NCBI GenBank assembly: GCA_028583415.1
Contig: CM053269.1
Location: 55,293,007 to 55,357,006, forward strand
Reading direction: 5' to 3'
Source: Protea cynaroides
Lineage: Eukaryota; Streptophyta; Magnoliopsida; Proteales; Proteaceae
DNA length: 64,000 nucleotides
In this document: positions 22,001 through 33,608 of the stretch, piece after piece
How positions within the stretch are numbered: position 1 is the first letter of the stretch
Layout of the letters: each line of letters begins with the position of its first letter
Position numbers and translations under genes: made by a program
Notes under the pieces: generated by a model
Database searches by the model: none
What the model saw: only the letters and a program-made list of their open reading frames with translations
What the model was told of the DNA's origin: nothing

Positions 22001-25000
22001 GCGGGGGATGCTGGAGGCACCACGTGTCATCTTTTTATTGGGGGGTATTTTCTTCCTCTACTCGCGGACGACGCTGGGTGCAGCTGAGCCAACATGCTCT
22101 TCAATCTATCCTCATGGACAATTGAGCTCAGATAACTAAAGTGGTTGCCTTGGGATATCTCTCGGCTATTGGTTTTCTTTATGTCTTTGCTAAAGTTGCA
22201 TTTCACTTATTCCAAATTATTTTAAACCCCAAAGCCACCCGTCTTGTTGCAGCTTTTCGTCCGTCCAACATAGCAAACTCGCCTTTGTTTGCTCTCCGCT
22301 TAAAAGAAAACGGCCCAACACGGGTAAATACATATATATGTAGAATAATTTTGAAAGATAATGTTATGTTATTAAATAATTTCTTTATAGAAGTCTATTT
22401 GCCTCATAAAATTGTCCCATACAACATGAATTGGGACATAATCTGAAGTACAACAAGAAGGTCTATTAGATTGTCAAAGTGACCAAATACAGTGTATGTG
22501 TTGTGAAAGATGGAGTTGTTCAACCAAAAATCTAAAATCTCTTTTACATAGTGGAATAGATAGTGATATGGCGATTATACCCCACCAATAGTTTCCCAAC
22601 ACGTGTACCCAAAAAAAGTCCCTTTGATAAAAAGAAGACCCTCTCTCAACAGACTCTTCGAGGCGTACCGAAGACTAGCCCTCAGAGAAGCATATATCTC
22701 CGAGGCTCTCGTCAAAGCTCTCCTGAGGCTCAAGAGCCAATCCTGAGGCTCGAGAGCCAGTCATAACCATGACGCCTCACAAGCTTCGGTTAACACATTC
22801 GAAAGTCTACATCAACGCGGTACACATGGCACAACCATGAAGGCATGAAGGACTATCAACGGTCATTTCTACATGGAGGCGACCAAAGGTTGTGCATGCT
22901 GGCCATGCACATTAAATGTAAACCATGAACATTTAATGCATGATGTCTCCTCCAGATGACGTGATTGGAGAGAAATCATCTCCTCTAATCAGGTGTGGGA
23001 TTGAGGAATGCCACCTGGGTGGTGGCCCATGCCTGCCCCCTCACCTGATATCCACCAACCCTCATGCCCGTCAGATCGAACCTGCAACTATTTTGAACGA
23101 GACACATGGGCAACGATCTGGACACGTGGACCGTAATATCAAAGTATTGTTCCAAGCTATAAATAGAGGAAATAAAGGAGAAGGGAGGGCTTTTTGACTC
23201 TTTCAAACTCCTAAACACTCACTCCTTTCTTTGACAAATGACCAACCACATTCTTGATTGTTCCATATTGCTTGTTTCACTAGACTAACTTAGGCATTGG
23301 AATGGACCTGGGGCTACCTAGCCCGACTATCACACGGTGCCCTTTCCTCTTTCTGTGCGTTTTTCCAGCAAGCTCAAGACCATCCAATTCGATGCGACAA
23401 CAAATAGCACAGTTCCATTTTTCATTTCTTAGTAACTTCCTTTTGTTTTTGAGGTTGTGGGAGGATACAATTTCTATATGCTTTCAAAATCGTGGATAGA
23501 CGTCATTTGACTTATTTCATTGAACCTAAAGCCGAGCAGCCTTCTTCTTCTTCTTCTTCTTCTTCCCTTTTTTTTTAGATAAATATGATAATCCATTAAA
23601 TATTAAGCAAAGGCAAACTGCAAGCTGTAGAGTTTTTACAGGATTGGATTCAATTCATCCGCGCAGATTTTCATTCTCAATGGAAATTTGACGCAATTGA
23701 CAACCTTATAAGAAAGAAGTGCCTTGGCAGTGTGAATTTTTTTCCCTCACATTTTTCTAATCTTTTCATCATTCTTGAAGTTTTTTTTTTTTTTTTTTTT
23801 TTTTGGTGAAAATCATTCTCAAAGTTTGCGGAAGGATATGATTGCATGCTGTATGAACCAAGACTTCTGAGAGAGGTAGCATATGTTATGCTAATCGAAA
23901 TTTCAATAGCATTGGTACAAGCACCACCAAATCCGGGAGACACCTTGACACTTCTTCCAATAACTCCTGGTCTTATTAAATCATTACACCTTTAATATGG
24001 AATTCAAAGCTTCATAATTGATGGGAGAATCAAGCATCCGGAAGTGATTGATAATAAGCCTGGGAACAACATCCTCAATTGAAACAGCAGAACCCATGTC
24101 CATATCGAAATACTCCGGAATTTTCATGAGTGGCTCTTGCTGAAGTTTCAACTGTTAATTCAGTAATTGTGCAACTAGTAAGAGAACTTGGAGAGCAGAG
24201 AGACATCAGAAAGTGGGAAAAGAAACTGAGTTTGTGTCGGGTTCAGGAGAGAGAGAGAGAGAGAGAGAGAGCAGATACTCAAACCTGCTAGATACACAAA
24301 TCTGGCTGATTCCTCACAAGTCCAGCTTTGCTGGTCGGTGTTAAGCGCTGGAGTTCTCTTCTCTTTGTTCTCCCCCCAAAGGTTGGATGGGGGCAGAATG
24401 GCATGCTTTTGCTGTTTGTTTATAAGATGAAGGAAATGATATTTTTATCCTCGAATTTGAGCTGTTATGTGCTCATTAACCCTTTTGTGCATAAATAAGC
24501 ATAGACGATTTCTAATCTATAAAGAAAAAAAAAATTGTAAATTGGTAATATTGGGAATAGTCCCACATTGCTAATGAGATTGGAATACTATGGTCTTATA
24601 TATGGAGAGTCCCTCCACTTATTAGTTCGAATTTTTGAGTTGGAAACTTGATATGGTATCAGAGCTCCAGATTCTCTCTCATAATAACCTTAAAAAAAGA
24701 AACCAAATCACCAAAAGAGGGACATCAGATGCACAGTAGAGGGATTATATATCACCCAAAGAGGATTCAGTCACCCAAGAAGGGGACCAGTCACCTGAAA
24801 AAGTGTCATGTATTGTCACATATACTACCACATATACACCCTAACGAGGGGTAGGTAGATGTCCCATATTGCTAATGAGATTGGAATCCTGTGGTCTTAT
24901 ATGTGGAGAGTCCCTCCACTTACTAATTCAAACTTTTGAATTGAAAACTTGTAAGATAACTACCTTGTCTCCCTGAGTTTCGTTGTCTGTTCTGCTTATT

Positions 25001-26760
25001 TCTGTTACTTTTAAGGTTGTCATAAACGATGGAAAGATTGTACGTTGTAACTGCCCTGAGACTCATACTCTGTTATGCTTATTTCTACTACTTTTTAAGG
25101 TTATCTGATATGGTGTTATTTCTGATGATGCTTTGTCATTCTAGATGCCAAACGATTGATTGGTAGGAGATTTAGTGATTCCTCGGTTCAGAGTGATATA
25201 AAACTTTGGCCCTTCAAGGTCATTGCTGGCCCTGGTGATAAACCGAAGATCGTGGTGAAGTACAAGGGTGAGGAAAAGCTGTTCGTTGCAGAGGAAATTT
25301 CTTCTATGGTTCTCATGAAGATGCGTGAAATTGCTGAGGCCTACCTTGGTGCTACTGTGAAGAACGCTGTTATCACAGTACCTGCCTATTTCAATGATTC
25401 TCAGCGTCAGGCCACAACGGATGCTGGAGCCATTGCCGGCTTCTCAGAGGTGCGTACCATCAATGAGCCCTCAGCAGCTGCTATTGCTTATGGTCTTGAC
25501 AAGATATCAAGCAGTGTCGGTGAGAAGAATGTCCTCGTCTTTGATCTGGGTGGTGGCACATTTGATGTTTCCCTCCTTACCATCGCAGAGGGTATCTTTG
25601 AAGTTAAAGCCACAGCTGGAGATACTCACCTTGGAGGAGAGGACTTTGATAACAGAATGGTGAACTACTTCGTCCAAGAGTTCAAGCAGAAGCACAAGAT
25701 GGACATCACTAGAAACCCCAGGGCAATGAGGAAGCTGGGAAATGCTTGTGAGAGGGTGAAGAGAAATCTCTCTGCCGCTGCTCGGACCACTATTGAGATT
25801 GATTCCTTGTGTGCAGATGTTGACTTCTACTCTACTGTCACCCGGGCCAGATTCGAAGAACTCAACATGGATCTCTTTAGGAATTGCATGGAGCATGTGG
25901 GGAGGTGTCTGAGAGATGCGAATATGGATAACAGCAGTGTCCATGAAGTTGTCCTAGTCGGTGGATCAACTAGGATTCCCAAGGTCCAGCAGCTTTTGCA
26001 GGATTTCTTCAATGGGAAGAAACTCTGCAAAAGCATTAACGTTGATGAGGCTGTGGCTTATGGCGCTGCAGTTTTTGCTGCTATTCTCCTGGATGATGAG
26101 GGTAATGATCAGAAGCTGGACATACTGCTTCTAGATGTTACACCTCTTTCCCTGGGTCTGGAAACAACAGGAGGTGTTATGTGTGTGTTGATTCCCAGGA
26201 ACACCACCATTCCCACCGTCAAAGAACAGGTTTTCTCTACTTCCTTGGACTGCCAAACCAGAATGCGGATGGACGTATATGAGGGTGAGAGGATGGAAAC
26301 CAGGGACAACAACCTGCTTGGCACGTTTGAGCTCTCTGGAATCCCTACTGCTCCCATTGGTGTATCGCAGATCAGTGTCCGATTCGACATTGATGCCCAA
26401 GGTATATTGACTGTCTCTGCCGAGGACAAGACGAATGGGCAGAAGAACAAGATCACCATTACCGACATGAAGGGCAGATTGTCAAAGCAGGCGATAGAGA
26501 AAATGGTGCGGGATGCCAAGAAGTACAAGGAAGAGGAAGAGGAGCATAAGAAGGCCGGGGAGGTGAAGAACACCTTGGAGAATTATGCTTACAACATGAG
26601 GAACATGGTTAGGGAGATGGATGATGCCATTGAGCAGGCTATCCGGTGGCTCGACTGCAACCAGCTTGCGGAGGCTGATGAGTTCATTGACAAGATGTTC
26701 GAATTGGAGAGCATCTGCAACCCCATCATCACAAAAATGTACCGAGGGCGCAGGCGCTGA
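19001..26760 (+). CDS. HSP70 copy C, two exons (19001-19202 and 25145-26760), EEVD-less
   Basis: Joined product about 605 residues. Exon 1 starts MKGPAIGIDLGTSYSCVGVW and ends at a GTGATT donor; exon 2 follows a TTCTAG acceptor after a 5.9-kb intron. Signatures 2 and 3 are intact (VFDLGGGTFDVSLL, VVLVGGSTRIPK). It shares with B the 14-codon lid deletion and the one-base insertion after KMY, ending RGRRR without EEVD. Substitutions at usually constant positions (NEPSAA, RKLGNACERVKR, LGTFELSGIPTAP) suggest relaxed constraint. About 305 bp of proximal promoter present in B is missing, including the TATA-like and heat-shock-like motifs. Coding frame is open, but expression is doubtful. Confidence 0.8.
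20583..21175. mobile_element. C-only insertion of unknown class, about 590 bp
   Basis: Units B (about 7,755) and D (about 34,883) read straight from CTTGTTTGCTTG into the following sequence, while C has about 590 bp of moderately GC-rich DNA in between, starting near ATTGTCGCACCG. Its look (end motifs, no coding frame) suggests a solo LTR, but I could not define a clean target duplication. Confidence 0.5.
22564..23402. mobile_element. Solo LTR, C copy
   Basis: Starts TGATATGG and ends GACAACA. Flanking bases GATAG and AATAG are a probable 5-bp duplication with one mismatch. Unit B has the empty site (AGTAGAATAGACAACTCAGC near 10,856). Unit D at the same place has a longer element with two LTR copies, so C probably lost its interior by LTR-LTR recombination. 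Confidence 0.8.
24549..24952 (+). mobile_element. TRIM element, second C insertion, with perfect primer site
   Basis: Two related LTRs (about 24549-24652 and 24860-24951; the second lacks the first few bases). TGGTATCAGAGC at 24654-24665 is a classical initiator-Met tRNA primer site. LTRs resemble those of 18292-18601 in their first 25 and last 30 bases. It splits the phrase GGTAACTACC, which is unbroken in B at about 11,941. Confidence 0.85.
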
Positions 26761-27420
26761 CATGTACAATGATGAACCTAGACCGAATCACCATTTTAGC
26801 CACAGGTTGTGCCCTAGCTTGAGCAATGCTAGGTTTCAACTCCTGGGTATCCCCATCCTCTACGGCATCGGCCAGCATTGGAGGAATAGAAGCCGCCGGA
26901 TGTTGTTTCAGAACTGATTCGCGGCAGGTGGTGTGGGTAAGATACCATTACTTCGGTTTGCTTAAGTTTGATTCCGGTGTGGTAACATCAATAGGAGTAG
27001 AATTATGGTCTTTGAGAAGATCCTGATTTATGAGGACACCATAAAATCTACCAGTGGCAAGGGTTCCAGCCGAGTAGTGATAGAGGTGGCAAAAGACTCA
27101 TAATCAGGTCCTAGATCTTGAAGGATACTGAGAAGAATGTTGGAGTCATTCACTGGACTCTCATTCGATCTTGAGGAACTCGACGTCGGTGTATTTGTTA
27201 GCCATCTGGAACGGCTGGAGCATAGGAATGTAGTAGGGGTAAATTGGTTAAATCAATTTTTGATTGCCACCCTATTATACCTATATTTACAGTAGTTGAG
27301 TGTAATTTATCAAAACATAAGATAGTGCATTGTATTTAATACATTTTACAGGGAAGGTCTGTATAATTTACCCTTATATGTAATGTTGCTAAGATTCTCT
27401 TATAGATTCACATGCCACAC
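26761..27420 (+). other. Former tail and 3' flank of HSP70-C
   Basis: Homologous to the region after HSP70-B with the B-specific hAT and TRIM insertions missing, which gives the empty sites for both. Probable 3' UTR and flank; no gene. Confidence 0.6.
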
Positions 27421-28675
27421 TTTCAAAACGACTGCAATCCTAACAAACTTAAATAGTTAAAATGGCAAATTAACAACGATCCAGGCAGTTGCAGAGGGGA
27501 ATGAAAGCCAAGGAGAACAAAAGTGCAACAAAGTTGTTGAAGCTCCTCACCACTTCATTAAAGATTCTCATTTATGTCAAGAAGTCATTGGGAACGAGGT
27601 AAGCCTGGAAGCAAATTATGGAACTCTTCTGTCGAACTTGCATCTTTTCTAGAATCATAGGGGATGAGGTGGAGATGTTGGTCTTGGCGTTAGCTCTGAG
27701 TCATGTGTCTTTGAAACTGAATCTTATCTCTGCAAATTGCGAAGGCGCCTAATGTACAGTGATAGATGCGCTTTCAGCTTCTTCACCAACCTGGAGGATA
27801 ATAAGATTCTTGAAGTCTGTAAGCAACTCTTACCCTCTCTCTCTCTCTCTCTGGCGGTCCATGTGTTCCCAGATGGAAACTTTGAAGCACATTGTTATGA
27901 TGCACACCACTGCTGAACCACCACCACGATGTGGAATAGGCTGATTACGTGGCAATGAGGTTACAAATTAGTTACAGATGCTAGGAGGTTATAACAGAAT
28001 TTGTAAACGCCAATTCGTGAGTTGTCAGTCAATATAACAAGAGAAGAAGGAATAGAATATCAACGAATTGCAATCCTATCTCCTCCTTTGTTCTTCTTCT
28101 ATTCTTTGTCTCTTTTTCTAGGAGGTCGATTCCCCTCGAAGTAGCCATTCCTCCTTTTCTAGGAGATCGACTCCCCTCAAAGTAGCCATTCCTGATACGA
28201 TCCATATCACACATCTTTTAGCACCTTTCACTGTCTCAAGTCTCAACCACACTCACAGAGTCACAGGATTGGCCTAATGCTTAAGCAGTTCGTATTGGTG
28301 ATGTTATTTCATCTGAATCACCTTGTCCCTCTTTTGATTATCAAAAAAGTTGCCTTATGGCTTTCTCATGAAAAAAATTATAATAATAAAACCTGTCTTA
28401 TTCCTTTTTGTGGCTAAATAATTGCCATATCGTCATCCATTCACTCATCGGCCACCATTTGGACCTCCAAATAACAACGATAAGAGAGTAGATTTTAAAA
28501 AAAATAATAATGCTTGATGAGAGAGCAGACTTACATGCCCTTGATGGAGGTAAAATGCCGTTTAATTTTTGAGAGGTAGACCTCGAACTGTGGAATTAAA
28601 GAAAATAAGGAGACAAGAAATGCTAAGTTTTTTTCCATATGAAAATAGAGACTATTTGTTAGAAATGCTATTTTT

Positions 28676-29180
28676 TTGTTTTTTTTATTTTTTTTTATTA
28701 TGAAACAGAAAAATAGAGATGCTGAATTTGTTGACGAAAAATTCCTACCAATAAAGAAAACAAAATTTTCTCGTAGAGACTATACATTTAGTCACATAAG
28801 GACAAATAATGAGGTGGTGAACATTCTTGATAGGAAGATACAACAAAGTGATCATTTTAGGTACCTAGGTTCAATCATAAACAAAGAAAGTGACATAGAC
28901 AATAATGTTTCATAAAGGATTAAAGTAGGATGGATGAAGTAGAGAAGTGCGTCTAGAGTGTTGTGTGATTAGTGTATTCCTTTAAAACTTAAAGAAAAAT
29001 TTTATAGGATAGTCATTCGATCGATTATGATGTATGATGTTGAATATTGGGCAATTAAAAAGCATCATATTGATAAACTTAGTATAGTTGAGATGAGGAT
29101 GTTAAGATGGATGTATGACAAAACTAGGAAAGATAAGGTAATGAATGATCGTATTAGAGCTGATTTGGGAGTACCGCTGT
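28676..29180 (+). pseudogene. RTE-type LINE reverse transcriptase fragment, 5' part
   Basis: Translates with few breaks as the C-terminal part of a plant non-LTR reverse transcriptase: FRYLGSIINKESDIDNNVS, then a stop, then MYDVEYWAIKKHHIDKLS, VEMRMLRWMYDKTRKDKV and RIRADLGVP. The first part is fused in frame to host sequence (RDAEFVDEKF). It is broken by an inserted LTR-like block after about 29,175 and resumes at about 30,712. A dead, 5'-truncated LINE. Confidence 0.8.
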
Positions 29181-30710
29181 TGTCGCTAGATTTCTTCCGG
29201 TGTACAAGATGCTGCCACGTATCTGCAGACCAAGAATACGTAATGAGGTAGGTGGGTTTAACCCCGTGGCCACTCCGATGCCTAAGTCAGTATAGTCCAG
29301 GACAAGCAGAATGGAACTTAGGGATAAAATATCAAAGTTCCTTAGAGATAAGGGACTGAGGTACAGGAGTTCAGCAAGACCTTTCCTCCATAGTTCACCA
29401 TGGCAATGAGATAACAGATAAATGTATAAGATGTTTGTGAGTGAAATTTCACAGAAGATGAACAGTGAATTCTAGAGGAAATTGGGTAGACTTGAGAGAG
29501 TGAAAACTTGAATCCTTTCCTATTGCATTCTTCCATTATTTATAGCTCAAAGACGAAGCTCGTCGAACAAGCTTCTTCCCTTTATCCAGTTATTCCGATT
29601 TTCTATGCACCATCATTAGGCTATGCGTAGCTCAGGAGACCCTATGACTAGGGCTGCAACAGGGTCGGGTTGGGTCGGGTTTTTCAAAACCCTAACCCCA
29701 ACCCTGACTATTGAAACTTAACCCTAACCCAGCCCAACCCTGCCAGAGTAAAAAAATATACAACCCTAACCCTGACCCTGACAGGGTTGGGCCTAACCCT
29801 AACCTGTCCTGATTAACCCTGACAGGGCCGGGTTGGGCCGGGTCAACCCTAATTAACCCTGATTCAGGGTTAGATTGACCATGATATTGACCATGATTGA
29901 CCCTAAACATACAACAAATTATCAAATAATAATTACAACTTAAAACATATGACAAATACAAGCAACCTATGATATTCTTTTAAGAACCTAACAAATACAA
30001 ACCAAATCAGTTTAAATGTTTAACAATGAACAAATACAAATCGTACATATTTTTATAAATATATTCAAATATATACAGGGTCGGGTTGGGCCGGGTTCAA
30101 CCCAGGGGGTCAACCCTAACCCAGCCCAACCCTGCCAGGGTTCATATAAAAATGAACCCTAACCCAGTCCTGTCAGGGTTCGGGCCGGGTTCAACCCTGC
30201 CAGGGTTCAGGGCGGGCCTGGGCGGGTTCGAATTGTCAGGGTAAAACTTGCATCCCTACCTATGACCCCGTAGGATGGAGTATATCTTCGAGATCTTCCT
30301 TTTTCCACCCCCTATGTCTCTATCATCAGGCTTATAATCTGATGTGAGAAGTCGTCATTTCTTTCTCCTCGTGTTCAGTGTACACCTTTCTCTCCATTAT
30401 ACTCTTTGTTGAGGTGATGTGGCATCTAGTCAGCACACAATGCATTTAATGTCTCTTGCCTCTATTTGTAAGTATTTATTGCAACACCATTAATGCGCAC
30501 CTGCTACAATTAATGCCATCAAATCCATCTTGATATTACACTCTTAGGGTCGAGATCAATCGTCGCCCTTGGACTGAGCAAGATCTCTGGTTTTCTCCGG
30601 CTCTTGACATGGCCTTGTGTGATGGCTGACACGTGTTCGACCCCTGGGGAGTTACTCTTGATTCCTTTTGAGCGGCCTAGATATTACTAATCATATTTTC
30701 TCCCAACAAG
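29180..30710. mobile_element. LTR-like block inserted in the LINE, itself carrying a hAT MITE
   Basis: Non-coding sequence splitting the LINE reading frame between GVP and KLRESHLRW. It begins near TGTTGTCGCTAG and ends near TCTCCCAACA, typical TG...CA LTR ends, so a solo LTR is likely. I could not see a clean 5-bp duplication, so the exact limits are approximate. It holds the element at 29649-30258. Confidence 0.6.
29649..30258. mobile_element. hAT MITE rich in AACCCTAACCC-like motifs
   Basis: Perfect 8-bp target duplication CCTATGAC (29641-29648 and 30259-30266), ends TAGGGCTGCAA and TTGCATCCCTA (inverted repeat TAGGG.TGCAA). Near both ends the sequence is dense in GGGTCGGGTTGGG / CCCTAACCC phrases that look telomere-like but are degenerate. 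The open frame inside reflects the repeat period. Confidence 0.9.
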
Positions 30711-30711
30711 T

Positions 30712-30990
30712 GTCAATACATAATAAGTTACGAGAAAGTCATTTGAGATGGTATGACCATGTGCAACGAAGGCTGTTAAATGCTTTCCTTACGGAGGAGT
30801 GATTTAATTCAGATTAAAGGGACTAAAAGAGCTAAAGGCAGACCTAAGATGACTCTAGGGGATGTGGTGAAGAAAGACATGTATAGCTTAGACCTTGTTT
30901 CAAGTATGACATCGAACATAACTGATTGGCAGACAAGAATCCATATAGCTCCCTTTTAGTTGGGATAAGACTTTATTATTATTGTTGTAG
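30712..30990 (+). pseudogene. RTE-type LINE fragment, 3' end
   Basis: Continues the same LINE: KLRESHLRWYDHVQRR then decayed codons, and a 3' end with a short run of TTATTATTATTG, as seen at plant RTE-type LINE tails. Host sequence similar to that left of the LINE (from GAACTGTG) follows directly, so roughly 150-200 bp of host DNA is present on both sides. Confidence 0.7.
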
Positions 30991-31725
30991 ATTCCGAACT
31001 GTGAAATTAAAGAAAACAAAATTTTCTCGTAAAGACTATAGAGATGCTAAGTTATTATTATTTTTATTTTTTTTATTTTTTATTTTTTTTTTATTATGAA
31101 ACAGAAAAATAGAGATGCTGAATTTGTTGACGAGAAATTCCTGCCAATAAGAGGAATGATGCTATGGTCACTGTAGCCTTTACAAGAACAACTAGAATAT
31201 AAATGAACTGAAATCTGCCTTTGGAGAGCTTATTATGCCCATTGTACAAGAACAAAGTCCAATTCTTCAATGGAAAATCTGGTCTTTAAGTCTGTTCTAT
31301 TGCCATAACCTCTAAGGTCTAGCATCAGTTCCATGTGTTTAGATAAAGAGAACATCGGACAGGTACCAACAATTTGATCAGAAAGTATTGACCGCAGTCA
31401 GTCTTGCTGATCAAGCAATATCTCTTTAATAAAATAAGAGTGTATCAGTCTTGATTTTTGTTCTTAAGAAGAGTGTGTCAATGAGACATCGATGTCATCA
31501 TTTGTGTTGGTTTGTTAATCAGAAATTTTTTTGACAGGACAGCTACGGACACCACAAGGATAAAAAACCTACAGGAACAAATCTTACTCAAACTCAAGAT
31601 CAAAGCATATTGCATTAAGGACAACACCACTGGACCCAAGTACTACGACAAGAAAACTCCATGAAATCTGCCGCATATACAATACTCTGCCAATTATTTT
31701 TTTCCATTATAGAATTTAGATTATA

Positions 31726-32016
31726 ATGGCACTTGAAACTGAGAAATGGATAAAGGATGAACCTAATTGTTTCGTTGACATTTTGATTGAGGAAGCTGTC
31801 AAAGGCAACAAGATAACGAGTATCTTCAATAAAATTGGGTGGAACAATATCATGTCTAAAATGGAAACAAAACTAAGGCGATCATATCAACTAAAACAAT
31901 TAAAGAATAAAATGTGTAAATTGAAGATGTATAGTGCATTCTTGAAATTGTTGGAAATAACTGATTTTGGATGGTGCAATGAAATGATGATTGTACTTAC
32001 CACTGAAGAAGTATGA
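31726..32016 (+). pseudogene. Myb/SANT-like domain fragment, C-unit copy
   Basis: A 96-residue open frame: KWIKDEPNCFVDILIEEAVK, NKIGWNNIMSKM, QLKNKMCKLKMYSAFLKLL, then TDFGWCNEMMIVLTTEEV and a stop. The spacing of Trp and the QLKNK block match the Myb/SANT-like domain of plant PIF/Harbinger-associated proteins. It ends where a protein should continue, has no partner transposase, and the B copy is broken. Best seen as a transposon-derived fragment beside a Tourist-like MITE end. Confidence 0.55.
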
Positions 32017-32355
32017 AAAACACACCTCAAGGTAAATACATCACTTATACTAGGAGTAGTTCCTAATGCCAAATGAAATAATTGAAACCTTTTCTGTTAT
32101 GATTTCAGTAAAACCCAGGATGGGCAAAGTCTTTTCCGTTATGATTTTAGATTCTAAAATCTTTTTGAATCCGATTCACTCCATGGGAGTAAAGAATTAG
32201 ACCATATTTATCAAACGCGATTCTACTCCATACTGACTCCATGGGAGTCAAAATCCTTAGAATTTGGTTTCTGAAGTTTTATCAAGCAGGCCCTTAGGCC
32301 AATAAAAAGAGAAGATTGAAGTTTGGTTTTAGGGTTTATTTAGCTTTTCTCCGGT

Positions 32356-33328
32356 AAGGGTGTTAAACAGTTTATAATCGGATTTAACGATCCGGTTTGG
32401 TGGGTTGCGATATATAAGAGGGTAAATCAAACCGATTCGATTAACTAAACGGTGTCAAAATTTAAACCAAAATCAATTAGTAATCAATTTCGATTTATCG
32501 ATTTTTAAACGGTCTTTCATTAATTGATTTTGCTTGCGATTTATAAACAGTTTAACGCATTGGTTATTAATCGATTTGTCATAATTAAAAAAAAGATGTG
32601 CATCCTTTGGCAATCCTATGCTCCCTTTGTTGATGGAGATATTGTTGGCCACAAAGTACACCTGAATAACCGAACAGTGTATCACTATCATTATATTGTA
32701 AAAACTAAATAGAGTAACAGATAAGTATACCATCTCACTTCCTCTGGCATTCAGCATCAGCAGTGAACGGTCCGAATCCAGGAGCTCAAACCTCAAAGAC
32801 TAAATTGAAAGTTCGAACTTCAAATGGGAAGGAGAGATGAGAGAGTTCAGACTGGAGAGAATGAAACTATTGTAATGTTGGTATGCCTAATGGAGTAATG
32901 GTTAATGCCTATTGTGTTTTCTAATTTTATCATTTTGGTTTTATGGTTTAGATCTTTGGGAATTGGGGTTGGGTTTTGAGAAAATAATATATTAATTGGG
33001 GTTAGGGTTGGCTTCTTGGAAAAATAGTATATTAATTGGGTTAGGGTTGGAGTTGGGGTCTTCAGTCTTGAAAATAATATAAGGAATGTGATTAGGTTTT
33101 ATTAGTTTAGCTTTTAGGGAATAAACGGTTTACACTCTATTCGGTTTAATCAGTGTCTAGCCAGTGTAACCCAATGGTTTAAATGGTTTAAACAGTAAGG
33201 TCCAGTTTCAATAAACGGTGGCAAATTTCAAATTAGAACCAAATCTATTACTAAATGGTCTCGGTTCCGGTGTAAATGGTTTGGTCCAATTTTGGTAAAT
33301 GGTTTTGACATAAATGTTGCACCCTTAC
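32356..33328. mobile_element. hAT-like family 1 element, intact copy between units C and D
   Basis: 973 bp bounded by AAGGGTGTTAAAC and GTTGCACCCTTAC (inverted GTAAGGGTG-type ends) and perfect 8-bp duplications TCTCCGGT (32348-32355 and 33329-33336). The matching sequence before unit C (17,811-17,830) is uninterrupted and has a single TCTCCGGT. No coding sequence. Confidence 0.92.
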
Positions 33329-33514
33329 TCTCCGGTGGTCTTTGTTTAGGGTTTAGGGTTTACACTTTTCTTTACCCAGCAAAACCGGTATTGAAGTTAA
33401 GAACATCTGATGTAGAACGTTGCCTGTTCAGTCTCTGACTGTGTGGTAGCTCAGATTCAAACCGTCGAAGTCTTTGGTATGTATTATAGAATTAATTATA
33501 TAATACATTATGAC

Positions 33515-33608
33515 CTCAAGGGGATAGCTCAGTTGATAAATAACCAACACCTCAAAATGAAAAAATCATGAGTTCAATTCTCCTTGGGATTCTACTTACC
33601 AAAAATTA
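33515..33608 (+). mobile_element. tRNA-derived SINE, D copy
   Basis: Paralogue of 18003-18097 at the same place: box A-like TAGCTCAGTTGA, box B-like GAGTTCAATTC, 19-bp direct repeats at 33496-33514 and 33609-33627 differing at one base. Its presence at the same site in C and D means it was copied by the segmental duplication. Confidence 0.8.

Larger units (their letters stand above)
19203..25144 (+). other. First intron of HSP70-C (5.94 kb)
   Basis: GT...AG bounded. Compared with B it carries extra blocks: 19,270-20,520 (partly shared with D at 33,780-34,830, including a G run near 20,033-20,046), a C-only block about 20,583-21,175, an LTR-like block about 21,385-22,060 shared with D, a solo LTR 22564-23402 and a TRIM 24549-24952. 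No supported gene inside; open frames are short and domain-free. Confidence 0.75.
17830..32350 (+). repeat. Duplicated unit C of the HSP70 array
   Basis: Homologous to unit B in exon 1, intron blocks, exon 2 and downstream sequence, and to unit D with higher similarity in the upstream block (17,765-18,210 versus 32,285-32,355 plus 33,330-33,740). It contains more insertions than B. Limits are approximate. Confidence 0.8.

Noticed and set aside
29692..29961. Gly/Leu-rich open frame within the hAT MITE
   Set aside because: Produced by CCCTAACCC-like repeats; inside a non-coding MITE.
29690..30240. Interstitial telomere array
   Set aside because: The repeats are degenerate, not exact TTTAGGG, and the element has transposon ends and target duplications.
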